Origin: Paracyclopina nana
Taxonomy: Eukaryota > Arthropoda > Copepoda > Cyclopoida > Cyclopettidae
Direction: 5' to 3'
DNA length: 64,000 nucleotides
NCBI GenBank assembly: GCA_019096065.1
Contig: JAGUCH010000001.1
Location: 14,384,001-14,448,000, forward strand
The notes under the pieces were generated by a model that searched no databases, was not told where the DNA came from, and saw only the letters and a list, made by a program, of their open reading frames with translations. A program made the translations under genes and the position numbers. Shown here in pieces: positions 47,201 through 58,400 of the stretch (its first letter is position 1; every line of letters begins with the position of its first letter).

Positions 47201-47792
47201 AATATTAATAGTAAGCACGTCCGTAGCCTAAACTTGCGCTCAGTTTCATTCGTAGTTTAGCTGGTGGGAGAAGGGCTAATTTTGACAAAGAAAGCTGAAT
47301 TTTTGTTGGTGGGGATTGTGATGGGAAATGCTAAGCCAGCGCATCAGTTCTGGAAAGAGAGATACAACAATGGGATGCTCACGTAAGTTTTGGATGGTAT
47401 AACCAATACGCGTACGTATGCTATATCACACACATGGACGTCGTGAGCTGCCAAAGAACGAAAACTTTCTTGCTTTCACACTACCCATAGGATATCCATG
47501 CACATTATGGAACTGGGTATAAACTAGGTTAGGAAACGAGGCGCAAGCAAATTGTATCGCTGATGAGAATTTTCTAAGTATCCTATAATTATTATGCATA
47601 AATTGGTAAATAATGTGGCACAGCAAAACACATCCTTCCTATTTTTTCTCTGGGCCTCGTTTCCGTATTAGCAAAGCTAGCATGCAGGTTCGCTTACAAT
47701 AGCAAGTGTTTCACAATTTTTCGCATTTCTGCCGAAATTCGGATGTATGTACGTCAGCCACCTTTTACCATGACACGAGAGTAGTTTGCACT
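41225..47792. other. Large stretch without a confident gene; candidate exons on the minus strand
   Basis: No family is recognised in 6.5 kb. Two minus-strand pieces look like exons: 45201–45031, starting with ATG (MARQSPRMSSQLTNTKLSNR) and ending at a gtgagt donor in phase 0; and 44696–44584, after a TAG acceptor in phase 0 and ending at gtaagg in phase 2 (NNSNAFGQQRRKSEFKLKIS). They would join in frame, but no third exon was found. A 66-codon minus-strand frame at 46990–46790 has one membrane segment (FVVSGIFIIIIFEMAAI). A charged plus-strand frame at 43134–43349 (DELELRRETENRERIEKGW) may be exonic. All are weak. Confidence 0.3.
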
Positions 47793-50467
47793 ATGAATGT
47801 CAACCTACAGCATATCCTGCTCTGGGTTAATTGGGCATTTCTAGTGCAGCCTGCTCTTTCGTGCGATCCTGGGTGGGTAGAGACTGAAGGAAAATGCCTC
47901 TACTTTTCAGCTCAAAAGCTGAGCTTTCATGAGTCTGCAGCTTACTGCACTGCAAACAGCGGACGATTGATAGAAGTGAAAAATCAGCAAGCCTTGACAA
48001 CTGTCGTTGCCACATCAAGCCTCAATGACTTCTGGATTGGAATCAGTGACCAACGAAATGAGGGAAGGTAAAACATAACTTTTAAAAGAAAGTTAACCTA
48101 TTAATTTAGAAATTGCATAGCTTTGTGTTCAACTCTTCTGGAGCTGAAATAAAAACTGGCTTTTGGCAATACACACCATCTCAGCAACCTGACAACTTGA
48201 ATGACCTGGAAGACTGTGTGTCTGTAAGAGATGGAAAATGGCTGGATGAGTATTGCAACATTGCCAAACTGTTCATCTGCGAGGATCTCCAAGATGACCT
48301 GCTCTTCTGGAGGGCTTGCCCAATTGGCTGGAATTTGATTGACAGAAGATGCTACCACAAAGCAGCCACCAAAATGAGTCTAAGCGATGCTACAGCCTAT
48401 TGTGATAGCCAAGGTGGGCAAGTGATAGAGCCCAGATACCACAAAGTGAGCTCTGATGTTTCAAGCTTCTATTTCTCAAGCTCTTCCTTTAACTTTTGGA
48501 TTGGTGTCACTGACGCTGAGAATGAGGGATTGTAAGCAACTGAAATGACTTTTCGATGTTTTTCGTCTGTAACTTCGATTATTTTAGGTTCAAATACTTG
48601 TCATCCAATGACCCTGTGGGATACACTAACTGGGGCCCGGAAAACGAACCAGACAACGCTGCCTTAGCTCAACACTGCGTTGCATCAAATGGAGCTTGGG
48701 CTGATTATGAATGCTCTCAAACTTTTGATGTTGTGTGTGAAGAAAAGCGTCGTCCTGGATGTCCAGTGGATCAACCAGGATATCACTTTGTCCATGGGAG
48801 ATGTTTCTACTACAGCTCCATACCTAAGGCTTACGTGAACGCATCCATAGAATGCTTGGATCTTGGAGGAAGATTGTATGAGCCAAAAAACAGATATTCC
48901 AACAAGCAGTTGCGAAGTGCCTTAAATGACATCGGATATTACATTGGAATCAATGACATGGCTCATGAGATAACTGCGTAAGCTGCAATTACAGCACCAC
49001 AAGGAAACATAAAGGCCTGCAAATGGGCTTAATTTTAGGTCCAGTGTTGGCCAAAATGGATCAAGCTCAGACTTTGTCTACGCAACTTCAGCAAAGCCGC
49101 TAGCCTACACACAGTGGGCAGTCGGTCAGCCATTCAAGGAAAATACCCAAGCCAACTGTGTAATTGTGGCTAATGAGAATGCAGAATGGGATGATATCCA
49201 TTGCTTGACCCAGAAGAAATTTGTATGCGAGCTAGCAGGAGAAATGTACCACTCTTATTGGGACAGGGGTCCAATTGATTCGGAAAAGGATACACTGAGA
49301 AACTACCTCTTTCAGAAGCTGCTCAGCTTCACACCTGATCCACTGGCAGTAACTGAGGCCATTGCTCCTTCAACAAGTAAGATATTTCTCAGCTTCTCCA
49401 AAACCTGGTTAACTAATGGTAGATTTTTCTCAGAAATCCTCGTTATTGGAGGTAGAAAGCTGACAGTCAATAACAATCCTGAAGTCTACTTGCTAGACAT
49501 TGCTGCTCAGCAGTTTTGTATCCATTCAACATTGCCATTAGCTTTCAAGGAGGCACTAGTTCATGAATTTAGGAATAGGTTGCTTGTGTGCTCTACAGCA
49601 GCAAATAATTTTTTGGAATGCTTCATTTGGGGCAGTCATGGATGGGAGCCATTCTTCACTCCAACAAATAACCTCAGGACCTTCATAAGTTCAGTCACAA
49701 TTCCTGGAGTGGGCATTTGGTTTGTGTCAGATTCTGAGTCACTGTTACTTAGCGAAGAGACTGGGGAATGGTCAGATTCAGCTCCTATGTGGACTAGACC
49801 TAGGTCACGGTCATGTATGGTGCAAATCAATGAAAATGTAACTGCTGTTATTGGTGGCCAGGGAAATGGAGATATCATAGGGGTAAGCTGAAAAATTATA
49901 AAATGATTAAATTGAGAGCCTAAACCAACATTTGAGTACAGTCTGACATTGACACATATAATTGGGTGACTGGAGTTGAGAAAACGAAAGTCACAACCAT
50001 GAGTTTTGATCGAAAACAACATTCTTGTGCCCTGATTCCCAAAGGCTTGAATGGCAATCCAACAGTAGCAATTTGTAAGTACTTCTTAGCTCAGGAATTG
50101 AAGAAAGTATTGACACCTTATTCTTTTAGTGGGCGACAATTCAGACCCACTTCCATTCCAAATGGAGCTGTGGGACACAGTCACCAATGAAATCATACTG
50201 GTTGATCACCCTCCAACCCTCATGGACCAAACCTTATTTAGGCCAGACATTGTTACTTTTGATGATGAGTCCATTTTGTTTGTAGCTGGAGATTTGCCAA
50301 TTTCATCAAGCTATGTTCAATCAGTATACAAGTACACCATCTATGAAGGCTGGACTTTGGTGCTAGATTCACCTACACCCTTGAATGAGATGGAGCAAGT
50401 TGGGCTTTATTTGATCAATGACCCAGCAATTGAAAACTATGATGCACTTTTAAAATGCGCATCCTAA
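47793..50467 (+). CDS. Secreted protein with three C-type lectin domains and a kelch-like propeller (copy 1)
   Basis: Seven exons: 47793–48067, 48121–48531, 48588–48977, 49039–49376, 49434–49882, 49942–50074, 50130–50467; phases 2,2,2,1,0,1; 777 residues. A signal peptide (HILLWVNWAFLVQPALS) precedes three CTLDs, each opening with a C–W/Y–C pattern and holding the WIGI/YIGI core and the closing cysteines. The sugar-site triplets are QPD in CTLD1, EPD in CTLD2 and QPF in CTLD3, so only the first two look able to bind Ca2+-dependent sugars, and even they lack the classic WND (WLDEYC, WADYEC). From residue ~490 a kelch-like propeller begins (ILVIGGRKL, GWEPFF, TAVIGGQGNG, MELWDTV). The protein ends in a lone Cys with no anchor. 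By inference it is an extracellular recognition or immune-type lectin. AATAAA at 50548. Tandem partner starts 455 bp downstream. Confidence 0.9.
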
Positions 50468-50922
50468 TGTGTCAGATCTGCTTATCACTTTCTCATAATA
50501 ATTGTATTGTATACTTGCAAAAGTCAATGCTAACATTAGAATTTAGTAATAAAATATCAACAACATAAACCTTTGTCTCTTTATTTGAGCTTAATTTGAG
50601 AGCCATGCAGGATTAATAAAATGTTATTTACAACCGATAATGCATCCTAATCATGCCATAACAGTATTCTGCCAATCTCAGAAAAGCCTGACCACCTATT
50701 GCATAAAATGATCCATATGTGGTGAACATAGGTTATAAATTGTGATCCTTGTTGACATGCCTTGACAGCAGAAGCCTTGCTTGGTAAAAGCCACCTTCAT
50801 CAGATGTTTTTCATATTTTTCTCTGCAATATTTGCAAAAAAACCTGAGGTTGTTAGTTCAGTTGTGTGAGCCACATGTAGCAGGAAGACCTGTTGCAAAC
50901 TTGGCATTTGCCGCTAGTTGAC

Positions 50923-53682
50923 ATGAAGGCTTTTAGTGCTGTACAACTGATAGCAACTTTGATGCTATTGGTCAGCCTTGTCAACTCACAGAAATGCCAG
51001 ACCGATTGGATCAAACTGAACTCAAAATGCTTCTACTTTGAAACTGGTCTGTTTGATTATGAGGGAGCAGTTCAAAACTGCATCTCCAAAGGGGGGAGAC
51101 TATTTGAACCCAAAAATGATCATGCAAATGGCAGGATCGCAATTGTTGCCAAATCAAGGCTTAATAGTCCTTCAGACTATTGGATTGGAATAGATGATGT
51201 GGTCAACAGTGGACTGTAAGCTTAATTTCTTGAATTTAGTGTTTAATATCCAATTAACTGATGCGGATAATTTTTGTGTAGGTTTGTCTACAAGTCGTCT
51301 GGGAGTAAAATAAGGTATTCCAACTGGGCTTCAACTCCTACGAACAATCCAGACAACAATCAAGCTACTGAAGACTGTGCTGCTGTGGAACTACCTTCAG
51401 CTCTATGGATTGATACGGCTTGCACACCCAATACCAAGCAATCTGTTTGTGAAGATTTACAAGATGATGCTGAATACTGGGGGCCTTGTAACCCTGGATG
51501 GAACTTGATTGATGGGAAGTGCTACAAGCTGGTTGATCTAACTATGAAGTTTGAAGCAGCAAACCAGCTGTGTCAGTCTTTGGGAGGAAAACTGTTTGAG
51601 CCCACCTATGAATCCCAAGAAGAAGCTGTATTATCTTACTACTTTGGAGAAATCCAATCCCAAGCAGTCTGGCTGGGTATGACAGATCAAGCAATAGAAG
51701 GAAGGTGAGTTATGACCATGACACTTGTCTGCCAATTCCGAGTTTATTGTTTATATTTTCTAAGATTTACTTTCGTGTCAAATGATCAACCAGTAGAATA
51801 CTATAACTGGGCTAAAAGTAGCCGTGGAGATCAACCCAACAACCAAGGCAATGAAGAAGATTGTGTCATGGCTAATGCAAAGGTTTGGGATGAAGTTTGC
51901 TGTCAAATCGGCAACATAGCTAAACCTTTGTGTGAAGAAGTTCCGTTGCCAGGCTGCAAGAGTGAACCTCATTGGGAATCAGCTAAGGGAAGATGTTTCT
52001 ACCTAGGCACAGAATTAAAGACCTACGATGATGCCATCCTGGACTGTCAAAGTAAGGGAGGTAGACTATTTGAGCCAAGGAGTGAAGAAGCCAATACATT
52101 GATCTATGAGTACATGAGAAACTCAGCTTCCATTCCATACTGGATTGGAGTGAACGCTCTAGATAATCCAGGAAAGTAGGTTGAATCAAGGCACACATGC
52201 TGAATGGTTATGATGAGCTTTAATCTTTGTAAGGTTCATCTACACCAATACAAGAGATCCTATTTCGTACTCCTCGTGGGAGGCTGGTCAGCCTTTTGCT
52301 GAAAACAAGAGAGCATTTTGCGTCCAAGTTCAAACCCACAAGGCTGAGTGGGGTGACATTCACTGCGGGGCCAAAAGAAAGTATGTGTGTGAATTTCCTG
52401 AGGTGTATCAGCCATACTGGGATACAATTGCAATGCCAACATGCGCAACTGAGAACCTTGATTTCATTTTTGATTTGCTATTTGACAGCAAGCAGCAGGA
52501 AATAGCTACTGACACACAATCCACATCGATAGTATCTGGTTCAAACAGTAAGATCATAATGAAGACCATTTGCATTAGTTATATTATGTTTTTGTTCATG
52601 AAAATAGGATTCATATCAATTGGAGGATTCAATGGTGCTATCACTGGGGTATCGCCAGCAGCTTCCTACAACTTTGTGTACAGATTTGACTTGGACACAC
52701 AACAGCTCTGCTACCATTCTACATTTCCAGTCACCATTAAGGAAGTTCATGCCTTTGAATTTAAAAATCAGCTCCATGTCTGCTCAGCGTTTACTGGCAC
52801 TACTATCAAGAAACTTCTGTGCTGGAAATGGGGTGCAAGTGGTTGGATAGATGTTACTACACCTAATAATACAATTGCCGGGTTCATTTCTTCTGTCTAT
52901 ATTCCCAACATTGGAATGTGGTTCATTGATGACACTGATGCAACTTCTCTTATTCTGAGGGAAGATACAGGGACATTTGAGGAAGGGGTACATTGGACTC
53001 TTGGTAGACTTAGGGCTTGCACTGTCATGGTAACTTCAACCAAAGTAGCTCAAATTGGAGGAGATGGACCCGGAGCCATTGCAGTAATAAAAATAATTCT
53101 AGCCTGTCTCCAAGTCCCTACTTTAATTTTTATATACTTTTACTCATGTAGCAAACCATTGACACCTATGACTTTGCAACTGGAGTTGAAGTTATAAATG
53201 CTTATCAGCTCACAGCAATCAGGAAGCATCACGGTTGCGTAACGATAAAGGGCAAAAATGACCATCCCACAGTGGCAGTAGGTCAGTAACTCAGACATTT
53301 CAAGCCTTTCTTTAAAGTAAACATCATTTTTGTTCCAGTTGGCTCAGTCATAGCACCCTACTTGTTTTACATTGAGCTTTGGGACACTGTTACGATGACA
53401 TCACAACTTGTGCCGCATCCTTTTGAGCTGGAAACCAATGTTTTATTTAGACCAACTGTAGTTCCTTATGACGATTATTCGTTCCTCTTGGTAAATTCAA
53501 GGGTTGATCTTGGAAATCCTGACCCGTCATACTTGAAGACCATCTTCATGTACACCTATGGTTTTGGTTGGCGAGCAATTGCAAAAAATCCTTCACCATT
53601 GAATGCAATTGAGCAAACAGGGGTTTACTTGTTGAAAAATCCAAATCTTGACTACATCAACACTTTGGACAAGTGTCAATAA
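50923..53682 (+). CDS. Secreted protein with three C-type lectin domains and a kelch-like propeller (copy 2)
   Basis: Seven exons: 50923–51215, 51282–51704, 51765–52175, 52234–52547, 52608–53083, 53152–53281, 53339–53682; phases 2,2,2,1,0,1, identical to the upstream gene; 796 residues. Signal peptide (VQLIATLMLLVSLVNSQ). CTLD triplets are NPD, QPN and QPF; the third matches copy 1. QPN and NPD differ from copy 1, so sugar preference has probably shifted or been lost. The propeller half runs from about residue 490 (FISIGGFNG, GWIDVTTP, WFIDDTD, AQIGGDGPG, IELWDTVTM) to a terminal CQ, as in copy 1. The two genes are clearly a tandem duplication followed by strong sequence divergence; the introns have kept position but not sequence. 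AATAAA at 53808. Confidence 0.9.
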
Positions 53683-54146
53683 CTATGATCGGACAGACTT
53701 GTTGCTGCTGACAAATGAGACAAAACAAAGCAAAATTAGTTTTATCTATAACTTTGGGCATATGATAGTCAAGCTTTATTGTAATTAAATCTATTTTCTT
53801 GAGTATAAATAAATTGACTTCATTTTCAGGGGAATCACAATTTGCCCTTGCTCGTCTTTTTCAAGCAAATCTGCTGAAGATCTGATTGCCATCTCAGCAT
53901 TCATTTTTTACAAAAAACAAGACAGCTTCCAAATGACCTCTTGAATATCAAGATCTTGCATCTCATTAATACCTCTCAGGAGGAAACGACCATCCTGTAC
54001 ACTTTCCTGACTTTTTGCGAATTGTCTGCAAGGAGTAATGTAATCCTCCAAATATCAGCAGAAAAGTGACTTCCAGCCATATGATCATCATCTAGGATGG
54101 CTGCAACATTCAATTTGCCACCAAGGCAAATGTTTGCCAAAAACTG

Positions 54147-55459
54147 CCCAACTAGGAAAATTAAGGGTCAGAATGATGCTGACATGTTCAGAATATCGAG
54201 CTGATTTATCTACAAAATCTTAACAAACATCTTCTATACTGGTACATTCATGTTAGCCAATCTGGAGATGCAAGCTTCAGGAAGACTGACTTTAAATGAA
54301 TTGTTATCGCGATAACTTTACCCACTCATGTCAGCAAAAATGTCGCTTCTACATTTGGTAAAATGACCGAGGCCCATCTACAGTTGCATTCTGTCATGTT
54401 TTCAACAGCTTTACTCGAAAGCTTGCTAAGAAAGTGATGCTATTTTTTTTTTGCTTGTTGAAAACTTGTCTTTGCATGGAGCTTGAAAAAGGTCGCGAAT
54501 TCAGGCCTTGCTGCCCTTTGTGGCCTCATTGGCCTCTTACAGCCTTGCATTACAGGAAATATGTATATTCTAATAATATTTAAACATAATGAATTGTCTT
54601 GCTCTCGTTTTTGCCAATTCAGGTCTTGTAAGGCTTGTAGGGATCTTAGTAGATGTCCATGCTTTGTGTTGATGCTAGTTGTGGGGAATTGGGGAATTTG
54701 TCATCCAAATTAAGGGTTGATGAATTTCTGCCCCTCTCCTGAGTCAAAACCTTAAAAATTAAGTGTTTAGTCACATGACTTCCTTCCTTTATAATTTTGT
54801 AATGCCTTACCTTTGCACTCTCCCTAGAAAATTATCTCTATCAAGGGTATTTGCTTGATGTTCTTCAGCTCAGGAAGGTCTTGCTTTGCCTTGGAAGGCT
54901 TTTATTGATGAAGAACCATCATGTGTTCAACTGGCAAACTTTTAATTTTCAAATAGCTTGCCACAACCAAAATGTCTGCTGATGGCCGGCTCCAAGCTGA
55001 TTTCGGCAAAATTCCAGATCATTCTTGCTCAGAAAGGGATCGTCAGATTTACTACATTTTGAATTAAGGTTTGTTAGAAAAACTGTTGGTTTCATGTAAG
55101 AAAACATGCATTCAGGACAATTAGCATCATCTCCAGATTTTTGGTAGAAATCTGTTGCAATCATCCACATGAAATGTCACAGATTTCCTGTAGTAAACTT
55201 GTTCATGAAAAATATAGAAAATAGTTGAAAACATGTATGTGACATGAACAAGTTTACGCCAGATTTCTAACCGGTAGAAATGTCAGCAGAATTGCCGTAA
55301 ACCAGAAGATAGGGATAGAGCAGCAAAAAAATTGTTAGAATACACATCAAAAAATTGTACACGTTTTTGATGCAGTTTCTAACATTTCAATGTAGTGGCA
55401 AAAACTTGTCTTTGCATGTCCAGAACCTGCTTAGCATCCAAAAAAATTTCCTAGTTGGG
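54147..55459. mobile_element. Non-autonomous DNA element with inverted ends
   Basis: CCCAACTAGGAAAATT at 54147–54162 is matched in inverted orientation by AATTTCCTAGTTGGG at 55445–55459, bounding 1,313 bp. Inside, acttgtctttgcatg occurs twice in the same orientation (about 54465 and 55403). There is a perfect 15-bp internal inverted repeat (55193–55207 against 55243–55257). No transposase frame is visible, and no convincing target-site duplication is seen (at most tg/tg), so the family is open. Confidence 0.55.
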
Positions 55460-58400
55460 TGAAGACAGAACTTGTCATTACCGTCCATGTTGAGTGTCAA
55501 TTAGCGGATGGTTTGAACTGCGCTATTCAATTAGGCGTTCATTGTGTAAAGTTTCGTGTTCAATACCATTTACTTAGCAAATTACACACCATTGTGGCAG
55601 CAAACAACGACAGAATTTACCAAGAAGCCAACTAGTCCACAGAGCTAATAGACCGATTTTTCTCTCAAGTCTTCATGTACCGCGCGCGTGCGTGGAAGAA
55701 AACAAAAGTTAATCGCTTTCAACAACGGAAGAAACATTTTCACTCGTTCATCAAATGTTCGAAAAAGATGATATGCATTATAAATACGCTAATTAGCCTA
55801 TTCATGAAATTCAAGCGTCAAAAATATTCCGCAGCATGAAAGAGAAAGAAATGCTGAAAATCTTTCTAGACCTGCATAGCAGCTTTTTGTGATACAAGAG
55901 GATACGAGCAAAGTTGCTAAGTGATAAATAACTCGAACTGAAATCAATACTTTCTAGCTAGCAAGCTCTCTTTTGGCACTCTGGAAATGTGTGCTCGAGG
56001 CCGGAAATGGAAAGCTCTTCTCCTTTTTCCATTTCAAGGGAGTCAGATAGAGTTGATGACAGCTTGCTTCTCGATCACTATATACACCAAAGATACTAAA
56101 ATCTCCGACTAGCTCGATCTCATGGGTACCTAATTATTGGGACAGCAAATAATAACTTTTTTAAGCATCTTACTGCACAAGTATTTATAGTTGGCAAAAG
56201 ATCTGCACTAGGAATGAATCTGCTGATCTCGCGATTTTTTTATGTGGAACAACAATAGATCGAGGAATGGCCATGGCCAAAACATGGCATTTTTATCAAA
56301 ACTAGACGATCTTAAAACATGAAATCGACCTTTATTTCGGTGCGCTGCTGAGAATGCTACTAGCCACAGTTTTTCTCAGTCAATACTAAATGTACTTAGC
56401 AATTGATGTTGGCTAAAAATCAGAAGAATCTCACTTACCTCTTCAATGGAGGTCCAGTTTCAAGGTGACAATTAGGGTTTCTGAGTGCCTTCAAATTTTC
56501 ACCTTTTTGTGGAAATCACGTGGTTTTGGGTGCAAGATCAATATCTGCTAAAATATCTGATAGATGACCAAGAAATGCATGCACATTTTCACACTTGCAA
56601 GCCCGAAATTCTTGCATTTTCTTCGGCAAAATCAATTTCGCATTTGACTTCAGCTCAATATTTCGCAGAAATGGTGCGAAAATGCAAGATTTCGAGTTTT
56701 CGCCATGTAATAATTATGAAAAATCATCTACAGCTAGCAAACTTGAACTCACGCAACCTTTGCATCAAAAGGCAAAGCGGCGTGGCATTCGAAGTTTAAG
56801 CTTTAGTTAAATTGAGATTTGTCAGTTACTTAGTTTTAGAGGCCATAACTTACAAATTCCTGGTGATTAAACGTTGTAAAACAGGGAGGAATATTAATTG
56901 GCCGAGGAAAGTGTTGCATAAATTAACCATGATGAGGAGGGAAGACATTTTTATATAAAAAGTGGGGTGGAAAAAATAAGATGGCGGCCGACTCTTGCTT
57001 TAACGTAATTTATGGCCTTGTCTGAGCTTGTAAAGAGGTGTCTCTCAATGTGTTTCGAGATTGGAGGCTCAGATATAAAAAAGTTGGCTGAAATTAGGGC
57101 TGATACACTTTGAATTGGTGTAACATACTACATTAGAATAGCATTTCTTACAAAAAATGATTATTATATAAGGTGATAATTTAAGGAATTCTAATTGAAA
57201 ATGCAATTGAGACTTTTATTCAAAGAATATAGAAATCTTTGATTTCATCACATGCTTAATTGGCATAGTTGATTAATCAGAACAAAATGCACGAATTTTA
57301 CAGTTATAGTAATACTCGCTGTGTTGTCGAAGAATTTAGAAGCCCAATGGACCAGCCCTATATAAATTAAAGCCTAAGGATCATAAAGAGCTCGAGCGGA
57401 TTGGAATTAATGCATTTCTAATCAAGAGCGTGAAAAGAATATCAGCCATAACTTTTCATCTTGATAATTATCAGCTTCCATGGTAAGAGTCGATTCAGCG
57501 AAAAATAAGTGCAACATTTTCTCAGAATATCCACGTTTAGAGCGAAAGATAGGTTCGATTTTCCAGAACAGAAAGGGAATTACTTTTGCAGAGGGAGATC
57601 AATTAAAACTCAGGAATTTGCCTCAATGTCGAAATGCAGATTGATCTATATGGCCGAGAAAAGCTTGGCCTAGGTCAATTTGAACTTTTCGACATTCCAG
57701 AGCATTAATTACCCGGTCCAGGGATGATTTTTTGTTTCAGTTAAGCCTTCCAGTAATGTATTCTTTGGGGCAGCAAAAATCTGGCCTCATTTTTCTTTTA
57801 AAATTGACTTTGTGAGATTGATTCTCTTCAGCTGAAAGCATGTAATAATAATATACCAAGCTATTTTTCTGATCTGTACAGCTAAGCTGGAGTAATTTTC
57901 TGCGCTTTGATTTGGCATCCTCCTCATCTGTCAAAAAATCACAGATTTTAACCATTTTTTACGTCGTCTCACTTTCCCAATAAACTCCCATTATCGACAT
58001 TTATGCTCTGTTCATCTACAAACTCCTTAAGGAATCGGAACGCGAAATTCCTTTGCGCAAATGAGTTCTCAGTACATAAACTAGCTGCGTAGAGTTGTCA
58101 TTATGCATGGATTTGTCATAATGCATTCCTTAAGGAACGGTAGATGAACAGTATATTAATGGCTGGGTCGACGTGCAAAATTGTGATAGACTGGTGAACG
58201 GAAAATAATTATGACAAAAAACGTGGCGGCGTAGAATTTCAAAGTTTCTCAAAAAAAGCACGGAGTTAAAGGGGTAATTAATGGCCGGATATTTGTTTTC
58301 TGTTCACCAATAATTGCCGAAGCTTAAAATTGGCTGTGGTTTTCAACTTATGGTAGGTACTTTTGTTTCACAAAAAATGCTTGGTTGTGACTGAAAGGAG

